64,000 bases of DNA from Qipengyuania sp. SS22. Lineage in GTDB: Bacteria > Pseudomonadota > Alphaproteobacteria > Sphingomonadales > Sphingomonadaceae. The translations under genes were made by a program, and so were the position numbers. Numbering within the stretch: the stretch's first letter is position 1; the number at the start of each line of letters is the position of its first letter. The notes beneath the pieces are model-generated. The model was not told the DNA's origin and did not search any database. It saw nothing but the letters and a program-made list of their open reading frames with translations. Shown one piece after another: positions 26,693-36,838 of the stretch. The stretch lies in assembly GCF_025736935.1 (NCBI RefSeq), contig NZ_CP107048.1, forward strand, positions 2,183,501-2,247,500, read 5' to 3'.

Positions 26693-28408
26693 TCACGGTA
26701 TCTCGATCTGTCCGGCAAGGCGCGGATCGCGCGCGCTGTCCCAGCCGGAGGCGCTGCGCAGGACTGCGCCGCCCTTGACCGGTGCCTCGCGGACCAGCAC
26801 GTCGGTATGTCCCAGCGCCTTGAAGGCCGCCGCCTGCTCTTCGAGCCAGGTATCCTTCTCGAGCAGGAGGCGGTCGCCAAAGGCCATGATGAAGGGGAGA
26901 CCGAGGATCTCTTCCGCCGTCAGGCCGAAATCGATCGCCCCGATGATGCTGCGCGCGGTCTGTACCGGGATAGTGCTGCCGCCTGCTGCGCCGACCGCGA
27001 GGAAGGGCTGGCCCGCGGGATCCCAGACCACCACCGGCGCCATCGAGCTGCGCGGGCGCTTGCCCCCTTCGACCCGGTTCGCGACCAGCGTGCCGTCGAC
27101 ATTTGGCGAGCGGCTGAAGTCGGTCAGCTCGTTATTGAGGAAAAAGCCGCCTGCCATCAGGCCGGACCCGAAGGCCCCCTCGATGGTCGAGGTGTAGCTG
27201 ATCATGGTGCGCTCGGCATCGACCACGGCGAAATGCGAGGTGCCGTGTTCCTCGGGCTCGTTACCATCGGCCAGCGCGTTCGGAGCGCCAGCAGGAACGC
27301 CCGCGGCGACTTCGGAAAGCGTGCTGCCCTCCCCGATCAGCGCGCTGCGCGTGGCGAGATAGCCGGGCTCGACCAGCCCCGCGACCGGCACCGAAACGTA
27401 GTCGCTATCCGCCAGATAAAGCTCGCGATCGGCATAGGCGAGCCGCTGCGATTCGACGAACAGATGCCAGGTGACGGGGTTGCGCAGGCCAAGCTCGGCC
27501 AGGTCGAACCGCTCGAGCTGGCCGAGCATCTGCACCACCGCGACGCCGCCCGACGTGGGTGGGCCCATCGTGCACACGCGATAGGCGCGATAGGTGCCGC
27601 ACACGGCGTCGCGCAGCTTGGCGTCGTAGCCGGTGATGTCCGTGTAGGTCATCGCCCTTTCGCGCGGCGTGTCCGCCGCCACGGTCGTGGCGATTTCGCG
27701 TGCCAGGGCCCCGGTGTAAAAGGCGGAAGGTCCTGCGGCGGCGATGGTTTCGAAGGTTTGTGCCAACCGCTCGTTGGTTACCCGCGTGCCGATAGGTAAC
27801 GGATTGCCCTGCGCATCGAAGAACAGCGCCCGTGCCTCGGCAGTATGGGCCGAGCGGTCTCTTGCGCTTTCGAGCATGCCGTTGAGGCGCGCATTCATGT
27901 CGAAGCCGTCGCGGGCAAGGCGGATGGCGGGTTCGAACAGCTCCGCCCAGTCGAGTGTGCCATGCGCGGCATGTGCCTTGGCCGCCAGCGCGATGCTGCC
28001 CGGCACGCCCACTGAAAGCCCGCTGCGCACCGATTCGCCGCGCGGGGGAAGTGTGCCGTCTTCGTTGAGGAACCATTCGGGCGTGGCGTCTGCCGGGGCG
28101 GTTTCGCGGCCGTCGAACGTGCCTACCGTGCCATCGGCGGCTCCCCGGACCATGAAGCCGCCGCCGCCGATGCCCGAGCTTTGCGGTTCGACCACGGTCA
28201 GCGCCAGCATCACCGCAATCGCGGCATCGGTCGCGCTGCCGCCACGCGCGAGCATGGCTTCGCCTGCCGCTTGCGCGCGCGGGTCCGCTGCCGAGACCGC
28301 GCCGGCAAAGGCGGGAGCCGGTTCGGCAGGTGCCGTAGCGAGGGGTGGGGCGGCGGAACAGCCAGCAAGCGTAAGTGCCAGCAGCGAAGCGGAAATGACC
28401 TTGTTCAT
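26693..28408 (-). CDS. ggt: Gamma-glutamyltranspeptidase, lipoprotein form
   Basis: Cleaves gamma-glutamyl bonds of glutathione in the periplasm. The 571-residue precursor has a lipoprotein signal (LLALTLAGCSAAPP, lipid Cys at residue 16). GIGGGGFMVR near residue 88 belongs to the large subunit. The autoprocessing Thr is in HGTSHFAVVDAERTMIS near residue 392, and RPRSSMAPVVV and GAAGGSTIP form the small subunit's substrate site. The ATG at 28408 starts the signal; the open frame further upstream is unconserved. It lies 10 bases after pyrD. Confidence 0.94.
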   Translation of the reverse strand: MNKVISASLLALTLAGCSAAPPLATAPAEPAPAFAGAVSAADPRAQAAGEAMLARGGSATDAAIAVMLALTVVEPQSSGIGGGGFMVRGAADGTVGTFDGRETAPADATPEWFLNEDGTLPPRGESVRSGLSVGVPGSIALAAKAHAAHGTLDWAELFEPAIRLARDGFDMNARLNGMLESARDRSAHTAEARALFFDAQGNPLPIGTRVTNERLAQTFETIAAAGPSAFYTGALAREIATTVAADTPRERAMTYTDITGYDAKLRDAVCGTYRAYRVCTMGPPTSGGVAVVQMLGQLERFDLAELGLRNPVTWHLFVESQRLAYADRELYLADSDYVSVPVAGLVEPGYLATRSALIGEGSTLSEVAAGVPAGAPNALADGNEPEEHGTSHFAVVDAERTMISYTSTIEGAFGSGLMAGGFFLNNELTDFSRSPNVDGTLVANRVEGGKRPRSSMAPVVVWDPAGQPFLAVGAAGGSTIPVQTARSIIGAIDFGLTAEEILGLPFIMAFGDRLLLEKDTWLEEQAAAFKALGHTDVLVREAPVKGGAVLRSASGWDSARDPRLAGQIEIP

Positions 28409-28418
28409 CGCCGCGACG

Positions 28419-29459
28419 CTATTCGCTTCCGACCGCTTCGGCAATCGAAGCGAAGCCATCGCGCCGCATAAGCTCTTCGAGCCCGCGCAGGATCCGCCGC
28501 GGCAGGCCCGGCCCGCCATAGACCATCGCGCTGTAGAGCTGGACCAGGCTCGCGCCTGCCCGGATGCGCGCCCACGCGTCCTCCGCGTTGGCGATCCCGC
28601 CGACACCGACCAGCGGAATTGCCCCGCCGGTCGCCGTGCGGAAGTCGCGCAAGCGCTGTTGGGCGAGGTCACGCAAGGGCGCGCCCGACAATCCGCCGGC
28701 CTCGCCTGCGTGGCGCGATGCAAGCGCTGGCCGGGAAATGGTCGTATTCGAGACGATCAGCGCACCCAGCTTCCGCTCGAGTGCAATCCGCGAAATCGCG
28801 TCGATATCCGCCGGTTCGAGATCGGGTGCGACCTTGAGAAACACCGGCGGGCCGCCCGTGCCGCGCGCCTCGATGACCGCGTCGAGCAGCCCCGCAAGCG
28901 CGCTCTCGTCCTGCAGGGCGCGCAGGCCGGGTGTGTTCGGGCTGGAGATATTGACCGCGAGATAGGAAGCCAGCGGCGCCATGATCCGCGTCATCGCGAC
29001 ATAATCGGCAATGCGGTCCTCGCTGTCCTTGTTGGCACCCACATTGATTCCGACGATGCCCGCACGGCCTGCGCGGCGCTGCAACCGGTCTCGTGCTACC
29101 TCGGCACCGCCATTGTTGAAGCCCATCCGGTTGATGACGGCGCGATCCTCCACGAGGCGGAACAGGCGCGGCTTGGGATTGCCCGCCTGCGGGCGCGGGG
29201 TGATCGAGCCGACCTCGGCAAAGCCGAAACCCAGGCCGAGCAATTGATCCGGCACCTCGGCATCCTTGTCGAAGCCCGCCGCCATGCCGAGCGGATTGGG
29301 AAAGGTCAGCCCCGCGACATCGATCGCCAGCGGACCAGCCTGCGCCGCGCGCATCCGCGGCGCGAGCGCCAGCGCCTTGACTGTCAAGCGATGGGCGCGT
29401 TCGGGGTCGAGCGCGAAGAGGGCGGGGCGGGCCAGATCGAACAGCATGCCGCCCGCCAT
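28419..29459 (-). CDS. pyrD: Dihydroorotate dehydrogenase (quinone), class 2
   Basis: Fourth step of pyrimidine synthesis; membrane-associated and linked to the quinone pool. The 346 residues show the class 2 N-terminal helix (ARPALFALDPERAHRLTVKAL), FMN site NPLGMAAGFDKDA, catalytic Ser in NISSPNTPGL, IVSNTTISRP, and VGVGGIANAEDAW. Starts at ATG 29459 or 29447 are both possible. It is followed by ggt after 10 bases. Confidence 0.95.
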   Translation of the reverse strand: MAGGMLFDLARPALFALDPERAHRLTVKALALAPRMRAAQAGPLAIDVAGLTFPNPLGMAAGFDKDAEVPDQLLGLGFGFAEVGSITPRPQAGNPKPRLFRLVEDRAVINRMGFNNGGAEVARDRLQRRAGRAGIVGINVGANKDSEDRIADYVAMTRIMAPLASYLAVNISSPNTPGLRALQDESALAGLLDAVIEARGTGGPPVFLKVAPDLEPADIDAISRIALERKLGALIVSNTTISRPALASRHAGEAGGLSGAPLRDLAQQRLRDFRTATGGAIPLVGVGGIANAEDAWARIRAGASLVQLYSAMVYGGPGLPRRILRGLEELMRRDGFASIAEAVGSE

Positions 29460-29577
29460 GCCGTGTCGCCCACGCGCTGTCGAGCCGCGAACCGCCCATC
29501 CGGCAAACCTGCGTTCGCGCGGAAAACGAAGAAAAAATCCTGCCAGCCGACGGGCTGTCGCTTGCATACAATCAATT

Positions 29578-29687
29578 GATACAGACTCGGCGTACCACCC
29601 TCTTGCGACCCGAAGGGCTCGGAGCGATTTTGCAACGAGTTCTCGACTTCAAAGGGGGGGACCTTGAGGGGTCGCCCCCTTTTTTTC
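29578..29687 (+). ncRNA. Candidate small RNA ending at an orphan terminator
   Basis: Between pyrD (leftward) and the AraC-type gene (rightward) lies a strong rightward terminator at 29654-29687 that no rightward gene precedes. Upstream, CTCTTGC (29600-29606) can pair with GCAACGAG (29632-29639) around a CCC-GAA-GGG hairpin (29609-29617), and CGAG-TT-CTCG (29636-29645) is an alternative hairpin. This suggests a transcript of about 100 bases, or a regulated leader of the downstream gene. The 5' end is a guess; no clear promoter was identified. Confidence 0.35.
29654..29687 (+). terminator. Strong rho-independent terminator with no upstream rightward gene
   Basis: A run of seven G followed by ACC pairs with GGTCGCCCCC around TTGA (one G-G mismatch) and is followed by seven T. 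It sits in the 361-base gap between pyrD and the AraC-type regulator. The remainder of that gap, 29460-29577 and 29688-29820, shows no gene. Confidence 0.8.
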
Positions 29688-29730
29688 TGTCCGCGCGCGC
29701 CCGCTCGCCGAATATTTGTTCGAGGCAGCA

Positions 29731-29759
29731 TTGCGATCATGGTAAATTTGGCGTATTTT
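29731..29759 (+). promoter_or_regulatory. Sigma70-type promoter for the AraC-type regulator
   Basis: TTGCGA (29731-29736) and TATTTT (29754-29759) are separated by 17 bases, 62 bases before the GTG start, in a locally A/T-rich stretch just after the orphan terminator. Confidence 0.5.
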
Positions 29760-29820
29760 TACAATTCTTTGGGCGAAGTAGGGACGGAACAGGGGTTTGT
29801 CGGGTCTGCCAGGTGACGAT

Positions 29821-30720
29821 GTGTCACACTCTTTCGAATTTGTAGCGGCGCCGGCGGATCTCGCGCCCTATCTCAACTCGCTCTATATCTGGCGCAGTCC
29901 GGATGACCGGCTGGACGATGTCCTGCCCGCCTATTCGGGCCAGATGGTCGTCTTCGGGCGCGGCGTGGGCCGGATGCAGTTCGATGCCGGCGAAGTCTCC
30001 GAAACCAGCGATGCTTTCTTCCTTGCCCCGCTGTGCCAGGCGCGCAATTTCAGCGTCAGCGGACCGGCGACCCTGTTCGGCGTTTCGCTGAATTTCCGCG
30101 GCTGGGCGGCGCTGTCGGGCCTGTCGGTGCACGATTATCACGATTGTTTCCTGCAGCCCGAAATGCTCCTCGATGATTCGCCCGCGCAGGCCTTTGCCGC
30201 ACTGGGTGAGCGCTGGCGCGCAGGCGAGCTGGGGGATCGCGAATTGCTCGATGCGATGACCGATGTCGTCCGGCGCGGGCTGTCGAAACTCCCCGAACAG
30301 CACCTGACGGTGATCGACCGGACGCTCGAATGGCTGTCGAGCTCGTTCAAGCCCGAACTCGAAGAGCTGTACGAACAGCTGCCCTATTCGAAACGCCAGG
30401 CACAGCGGCTGGTGGCGCAATTCTTCGGCCAGTCGCCCGTCCGGCTGGTGCGCCGCTACCGCGCGGTGCGCGCCGCCACCTTGCTGGCGATGCCGCAACT
30501 CCCCGAAGAGATCGAAGCCGAGATCCGCGAGGCGTTTTACGACCAGGCGCATCTTATCAAGGAAATCCGCTTCTTCACGGGCCGCACCCCCAAGCGGCTC
30601 CAGCCGGCGGCGGGTTCGCCGATCAACGACATGCTCGGGCCCGATGGCTACGGCTCGGTCAATCTGTTCGGCTCGGGCGAAGCGGAACAGCTCGGTCGCA
30701 GCCCGCTCCACGACGCCTGA
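29821..30720 (+). CDS. AraC-family transcriptional regulator
   Basis: The 299-residue protein has an N-terminal sensing domain (PADLAPYLNSLYIWRSP, then SDAFFLAPLCQARNFSV and a LFGVSLNFRGWAALSGL segment) and a C-terminal helix-turn-helix pair (LPYSKRQAQRLVAQFFGQSP near residue 185, and AFYDQAHLIKEIRFFTGRTP near residue 238), the second being the AraC signature. The GTG at 29821 follows AGGTGA; a TTG at 29797 is an alternative. Target genes are unknown; the sufBCD-type operon starts 91 bases later but has its own regulator. Confidence 0.87.
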   Translation: MSHSFEFVAAPADLAPYLNSLYIWRSPDDRLDDVLPAYSGQMVVFGRGVGRMQFDAGEVSETSDAFFLAPLCQARNFSVSGPATLFGVSLNFRGWAALSGLSVHDYHDCFLQPEMLLDDSPAQAFAALGERWRAGELGDRELLDAMTDVVRRGLSKLPEQHLTVIDRTLEWLSSSFKPELEELYEQLPYSKRQAQRLVAQFFGQSPVRLVRRYRAVRAATLLAMPQLPEEIEAEIREAFYDQAHLIKEIRFFTGRTPKRLQPAAGSPINDMLGPDGYGSVNLFGSGEAEQLGRSPLHDA

Positions 30721-30783
30721 ATGCTAACGACTCGCAATTAGGCCTTTCCCGTTGAAATGAGGGCGCTTGGCTCCTAATTGGCC

Positions 30784-30806
30784 AATCGGAACGAATTGGT
30801 CCGATT
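30784..30806 (+). promoter_or_regulatory. Inverted repeat, possible operator of the Rrf2 regulator and suf operon
   Basis: AATCGGA (30784-30790) and TCCGATT (30800-30806) form a perfect 7-base inverted repeat with a 9-base spacer, ending 5 bases before the regulator's ATG. Overlapping AATTGG direct repeats are also present (from 30774 and 30794). Its size suits a dimeric Rrf2 protein. Autoregulation is inference. Confidence 0.45.
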
Positions 30807-30811
30807 TAACT

Positions 30812-31218
30812 ATGCGCCTATCAAACCTTGCTGATTATGCCGTCGTCGCCATGTGCGCCGCATCGCGCCATTGCGGCGGGGGCAAGACGAGCGCGGCCGA
30901 ACTGGCGGCGGAAACCGGCCTCCCGGTGCCCACGGTACAGAAGCTGGTGAGCAAGCTGTCGGCGGCGGGTCTGCTGCGGTCGAGCCGCGGCGCCGGTGGC
31001 GGCCTGCAGCTCGCGCGTCCGGCAGCGGCGATCACCGTCGCGGATATCGTCGAGGCCGTTGAAGGACCAATCGCGCTGACCGCCTGCGTCGAAGGCGTCC
31101 AGTGTTCGGTCGAGCATGACTGCTCGGTCAAACCGCACTGGCCGGTCGTGAACGAAGCGGTGCGCGGCGCGCTGGCGGCGATTCCGCTGACCCAGCTGGC
31201 ACGGACAAGAGAGATTGC

Positions 31219-31222
<4 letters not shown>
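30812..31222 (+). CDS. Rrf2-family [Fe-S] regulator of the suf operon (SUF-type IscR)
   Basis: The 136-residue protein has an N-terminal winged helix ([38 protein letters not shown]) and three cluster cysteines at exactly positions 92, 98 and 104, the same numbering as E. coli IscR; a His at 109 could be the fourth ligand. It probably senses Fe-S status and controls suf expression. Its last codons overlap sufB by 4 bases. The ATG at 30812 gives the usual MRLSN start. Confidence 0.9.
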
Positions 31223-32696
<1,474 letters not shown>

Positions 32697-32700
<4 letters not shown>

Positions 32701-33224
32701 CCGACCGCAAGACCCTCCAGATCCGCACGCCTTCGGCGGACGATGCCGCTCCCGCGCTCAAGAAGAAGGGCCGCGGGTGGGAAATCTCCGAGAAGCGGCT
32801 CGATAAGATCCACGAACATGCGCGCCATTTGCGGCGGCATGCGACACCGGCGCACAAGGCGCTCGCCGCGCGTTTCGCCAAGGAAGACTTCGGCAAGTTC
32901 AAATTCACCCGCCACACCGTGGTCGGCTCGGCGATCCTCGATTTCGTGTCGCACCCGCTCGGGCTGGCAGTCGCGATCGACGAGGAAGGCCAGAACGACA
33001 CGCTGGCCAAGCGGCGCGACAAGAGCCTCGCTGCGGTCGGCATGGAAGTGCTGCGGCTGCCTGCGGCGATGATCCTCGACGATGTCGAAGCGGCGATGCA
33101 GCCGATCTTCGCCGCGATGAACGCGCGCTACCGCGACAAGGAAAGCGCGCGCCGCGAACACCAATCGAAATACGGCCCGACGCCCCGGCGCACCCGCCCG
33201 GCCCGTCGCGACGACAGGAAGTAA
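32697..33224 (+). CDS. DUF559 (Vsr/MTES-like) nuclease-fold protein within the suf operon
   Basis: The 175-residue protein has a basic N-terminus, then a DUF559 domain from about residue 50: [32 protein letters not shown] with the motif Asp, [21 protein letters not shown] with the acidic residues, and [20 protein letters not shown]559 is a PD-(D/E)xK endonuclease-like fold. The equivalent of the usual ELDGxQH is DEEGQND, so the active site is partly changed. It is inserted between sufB and sufC with 4-base and 1-base spacing. Role in cluster assembly unknown. Confidence 0.8.
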
Positions 33225-33225
33225 C

Positions 33226-33987
33226 ATGCTGAAAATTGACAATCTCCATGCCGAAATCGACGGCAAGGCAATCCTCAACGGGCTGACGCTCGAAATCCCC
33301 GCGGGCGAGGTCCATGCGATTATGGGCCCCAATGGTGCCGGCAAGTCGACCCTGGCCTATGTGCTGGGCGGACGGCCCGGTTACGAGGTGACGCAGGGTT
33401 CGGTCAGCTTCAACGGCGTCGATCTGCTCGACCTCGAGCCGCACGAGCGCGCCGCAGCCGGCCTGTTCCTCGGCTTCCAGTACCCGGTCGAGATTCCCGG
33501 GGTCTCGAACCTGCAGTTCCTGCGCGAAGCGCTCAATTCGCAGCGCAAGGCGCGCGGGGAAGAACCGCTGACCGGCGGCGAATTCCTCAAACTTGCCAAG
33601 GACAAGGCCGCGCTGCTCAAGCTCGACCCCGAAATGCTCAAGCGGCACGTCAATGTCGGCTTCTCGGGCGGCGAGAAGAAGCGTGCCGAGATGGTCCAGA
33701 TGGGCATTCTCAATCCGCAATTCGCGGTGCTCGACGAAACCGATAGCGGTCTCGACATCGATGCGCTGCGCGTGGTCGGCGATGGCATCAATGCAATCAT
33801 GCGCGACCCGGCCAAGGGCGTGCTGCTGATCACGCATTACCAGCGCCTGCTCGAAGTGGTGAAGCCCGACAAGGTCTCGATCCTGTCGCAGGGCCGTATC
33901 GTCCGCACCGGTGGCCCCGAACTGGCGGTCGAACTCGAAAACGAAGGCTATGACGCGATCATGTCGGCCGAGACTGTCCATGCCTGA
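33226..33987 (+). CDS. sufC: Fe-S assembly ATPase SufC
   Basis: ABC-type ATPase that drives the SufBCD scaffold; not a transporter. The 253 residues show Walker A GPNGAGKSTLAYVLGG near residue 34, the GFQYPVEIPGVSN Q-loop, signature FSGGEKKRAEM near residue 146, and Walker B FAVLDETDSGLDID with the SufC-specific ETDSGLD. It overlaps sufD by 8 bases. Confidence 0.97.
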   Translation: MLKIDNLHAEIDGKAILNGLTLEIPAGEVHAIMGPNGAGKSTLAYVLGGRPGYEVTQGSVSFNGVDLLDLEPHERAAAGLFLGFQYPVEIPGVSNLQFLREALNSQRKARGEEPLTGGEFLKLAKDKAALLKLDPEMLKRHVNVGFSGGEKKRAEMVQMGILNPQFAVLDETDSGLDIDALRVVGDGINAIMRDPAKGVLLITHYQRLLEVVKPDKVSILSQGRIVRTGGPELAVELENEGYDAIMSAETVHA

Positions 33988-34738
33988 GGCTGCCGAACTC
34001 CCCACCCGCCGCGACGAAGCGTGGCGCTATTCCGCGGTCGAGCGGCTTCAGGGCGAAGCGCTGGACGACTGGCGCACGATCGATGTCGCGGCAGGCGAGA
34101 CCGTTCACGAAACGCTCCTGATTGCCGATGGCGGCGATACCAAGCCGACCGAACTCCACCGTTGGCGCGTCACCGTGCGCGAAGACGCGACCTGCGAGAT
34201 TTTTGCGGTGCTTGCTGCGGCCGAATATGCCCGGCTCGAGATCGAAGTAACGTTGCACAAGGGCGCGCATTTCGAACTTGGCGGGATCACCGTCGGCGGC
34301 CGCGAGACGGTGCGCGAATTCGTCACCCGCACGATCCATGCCGAGCCCGAGGCGACCAGCAACCAGACCGTTCGCGCGGTTCACTGGGGCCACGGCACGG
34401 GCAATTTCCTCGGCAATATCGATGTCGTGCGCGATGCGCAGAAGACCGATGCAGCGCAGGACTTCAAAGGCCTGTTGCTCGAAAAGGGCGCGAGTGTGAA
34501 CGCCGTGCCGCAGCTCGAAATCTTCGCCGACGATGTCAAATGCGCGCATGGCGCCAGCGTTGGCCAGCTCGATGAAACCGCGCGTTTCTACATGGCCGCA
34601 CGCGGGGTTTCACCCGATCTTGCCAGGCGCCTGCTGGTCCAGGCATTCCTCGGTGACGCGCTGGTCGCGCTCGAGGATGACGAAACGCGCGAGGCGATGC
34701 TGAAAGTCGCGCTCGACAAGGTAGACCGGGCGCTGTGA
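33980..34738 (+). CDS. sufD: Fe-S assembly protein SufD
   Basis: SufB paralogue that completes the SufBC2D scaffold. The 252-residue protein is shorter than E. coli SufD (about 420) because the N-terminal part is reduced. The conserved beta-helix end is present: KTDAAQDFKGLLLEKGASVN near residue 155, DVKCAHGASVGQLDETARFY near residue 192 with the conserved Cys-His, and RGVSPDLARRLLVQAFLGD. It starts within the sufC stop region and ends in a GTGA overlap with sufS. Confidence 0.93.
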   Translation: MPEAAELPTRRDEAWRYSAVERLQGEALDDWRTIDVAAGETVHETLLIADGGDTKPTELHRWRVTVREDATCEIFAVLAAAEYARLEIEVTLHKGAHFELGGITVGGRETVREFVTRTIHAEPEATSNQTVRAVHWGHGTGNFLGNIDVVRDAQKTDAAQDFKGLLLEKGASVNAVPQLEIFADDVKCAHGASVGQLDETARFYMAARGVSPDLARRLLVQAFLGDALVALEDDETREAMLKVALDKVDRAL

Positions 34739-35964
34739 GCGACGCTGCCACCCTTTTGCGCCCCAACGCCATCAAGGCCGAATTTCCGGGCATGGTGACG
34801 GGCGATGGCCAGCCTTGGCATTATCTCGATACCGCCGCGACGGCGCAGAAGCCACAGGCGGTTATCGATGCGATGACCCGTGCGCTTGGCGCGGATTACG
34901 CCACCGTCCACCGCGGGGTCTATGGCCGCAGCGCGCAGATGACGCTCGGCTACGAAGCCGCGCGGCGCCGCGTGGCCGCTTACATGGGCGCTGCCAGCGA
35001 AGATGAAGTGGTGTTCGTGCGCGGCGCGACCGAGGCGATCAACCTCGTCGCGGCGAGCTGGGGCATGACGCATATCGGCGAAGGCGACCGTATCGTCCTC
35101 TCCACGCTCGAGCATCATTCGAATATCGTGCCCTGGCAGATGGTCGCCGAACGCACTGGCGCGCAGATCGATGTCTGCCCGCTGACCGAGGACGGGTGCA
35201 TCGATCTCGGCGCGCTCGAAGCCCTGATGACCCCGCGGACCAAGCTGGTCGCGCTGGCGCATGTCTCGAATGTACTCGGCAGCGTGTTTGATGCGCGCGC
35301 CGCAGCTGATCTGGCGCATTCGGTGGGCGCGAAACTTCTGCTGGACGGGTGCCAGGCGGCACCGCGCATGGCGCTCGACATGACCGCGCTCGATTGCGAT
35401 TTCTACGCTTTCTCGGGACACAAGCTTTACGGCCCGACCGGGGTCGGCGTGTTGTGGGCGCGCGGGGACATCCTCGACACGATGCCCCCGTGGCAGGGCG
35501 GCGGGGCGATGATCGACCGCGTCACCTTCGAAAAGACCACTTATGCGCCGCCGCCGCAGCGGTTCGAGGCAGGCACGCCGATGATCACCGAGGCGATCGC
35601 GCTGCATGCGGCGATCGACTATGTCGCCGCGCTTGGCCCCGACCGCCTGTTTGCGCATGAAGCCGAGCTTGCCCGGCAGCTGCGCGATGCATTGCGCACG
35701 CTCAATTCGGTGACGCTGTTCGGCCCCGAAGAAAGCGCCGGCATCGTCAGTTTCGCGATCGAGGGGGTTCACCCGCACGATCTCGGTACCATATTGGACG
35801 AAGAGAATGTCGCGATCCGCGCCGGGCACCATTGTGCGCAGCCGCTGATGGACCATCTCGGCGTCCCCGCCACCGCCCGGGCCAGCTTCGGGCTCTACTC
35901 GGACGAAAGCGACATCGCTGCGCTGATGCGCGGCATCGAACGGACTCAGAGGATCTTCGGATGA
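34735..35964 (+). CDS. sufS: Cysteine desulfurase SufS (class V aminotransferase)
   Basis: Takes sulfur from cysteine for cluster assembly using PLP. The 409 residues include VYGRSAQMTLGYEAARRRVA near residue 60, LEHHSNIVPWQ near residue 123, the PLP Lys in FSGHKLYGPTG near residue 225, and the persulfide Cys in RAGHHCAQP near residue 363. No separate SufE is seen in the operon; SufT/other acceptors may take the sulfur. It overlaps sufT (ATGA). Confidence 0.96.
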   Translation: MSDAATLLRPNAIKAEFPGMVTGDGQPWHYLDTAATAQKPQAVIDAMTRALGADYATVHRGVYGRSAQMTLGYEAARRRVAAYMGAASEDEVVFVRGATEAINLVAASWGMTHIGEGDRIVLSTLEHHSNIVPWQMVAERTGAQIDVCPLTEDGCIDLGALEALMTPRTKLVALAHVSNVLGSVFDARAAADLAHSVGAKLLLDGCQAAPRMALDMTALDCDFYAFSGHKLYGPTGVGVLWARGDILDTMPPWQGGGAMIDRVTFEKTTYAPPPQRFEAGTPMITEAIALHAAIDYVAALGPDRLFAHEAELARQLRDALRTLNSVTLFGPEESAGIVSFAIEGVHPHDLGTILDEENVAIRAGHHCAQPLMDHLGVPATARASFGLYSDESDIAALMRGIERTQRIFG

Positions 35965-36461
35965 ACGACGATCAGAACAGTGATTTCATTGCCGCGCCTT
36001 CCCCTGCGGATGCGCTGGCCACCAAGCCGCCGCGTGCCCGTGTCGAGGACGCCGTCGATGCGGACGAAACACCGCGCGCGACGATGGAGCGCAAACGCGA
36101 TTATCTTGAAGGCTTCCTGCAAAAGCAGCCCGAGAACGTGCCCGCAGGCGCGCCGGGTGGCGATCTCTACGAGGCGGTGATTGCTGCGCTCAAGGAAATC
36201 TTCGACCCTGAAATCCCGGTCAATATCTACGATCTCGGCCTGATTTACGGCGTCGAAGTCGATGACGAAAGCGATGTGGTGGTCACCATGACGCTGACCA
36301 CGCCGCATTGCCCGGTCGCCGAAACGATGCCCGCCGAAGTCGAATTGCGCGCCGCCAGCGTGCCCGGCGTGCGCGATGCCGAGGTGAATCTCGTGTGGGA
36401 CCCGCCCTGGGGCCCCGAGAAGATGACCGACGAGGCACGTCTCGAACTGGGGATGCTGTAA
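35961..36461 (+). CDS. sufT: SUF-associated DUF59 protein SufT
   Basis: Accessory Fe-S maturation factor. The 166-residue protein has a variable, Pro/Ala-rich N-terminal half and a DUF59/MIP18 domain: LYEAVIAALKEIFDPEIPVN near residue 68, IYDLGLIYGVEVD, PHCPVAETMP with the conserved Cys near residue 115, and NLVWDPPWGPEKMTD. The start overlaps the sufS stop and its stop overlaps the sufA start (TAATG). Confidence 0.93.
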   Translation: MNDDQNSDFIAAPSPADALATKPPRARVEDAVDADETPRATMERKRDYLEGFLQKQPENVPAGAPGGDLYEAVIAALKEIFDPEIPVNIYDLGLIYGVEVDDESDVVVTMTLTTPHCPVAETMPAEVELRAASVPGVRDAEVNLVWDPPWGPEKMTDEARLELGML

Positions 36462-36820
36462 TGAGCGATACCACGACCCGTCCCGCGCCCAAGGCAGCCG
36501 TCGTCCTGACGAAGACTGCCGAACAGCGCGTCGCCGAGCTGATGGCCAAGGCACCCGATGATGCCATCGGGGTCAAATTGTCGACTCCGCGCCGGGGCTG
36601 CTCGGGCCTTGCCTATTCGGTCGACTACGTCACCGAGGAAGCGAAGTTCGACGAGAAGATCGAGACCCCCGGCGGGGTGTTCTACATCGATAGTGCCAGC
36701 GTGCTCTACCTGATCGGCAGCACGATGGACTGGGTCGAGGACGATTTCACCGCGGGTTTCGTATTCGAGAACCCCAACGCCAAGGGTGCGTGTGGCTGCG
36801 GTGAAAGCTTCATGGTCTAG
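36461..36820 (+). CDS. sufA: A-type Fe-S carrier SufA
   Basis: Receives clusters from SufBCD and delivers them. The 119 residues carry the three conserved cysteines: RRGCSGLAYSVDYV near residue 47 and the C-terminal CGCGESFMV. It is the last gene of the suf operon; no clear terminator follows before the leftward gene at 36,839. A paralogue, erpA, is at 8,730. Confidence 0.93.
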   Translation: MSDTTTRPAPKAAVVLTKTAEQRVAELMAKAPDDAIGVKLSTPRRGCSGLAYSVDYVTEEAKFDEKIETPGGVFYIDSASVLYLIGSTMDWVEDDFTAGFVFENPNAKGACGCGESFMV

Positions 36821-36838
36821 CCGCGCACGATCGGCTGA

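Noticed and set aside
27744..29579. 611-codon open frame on the plus strand
   Set aside because: Antisense to ggt and pyrD, both certain; no recognisable domain.
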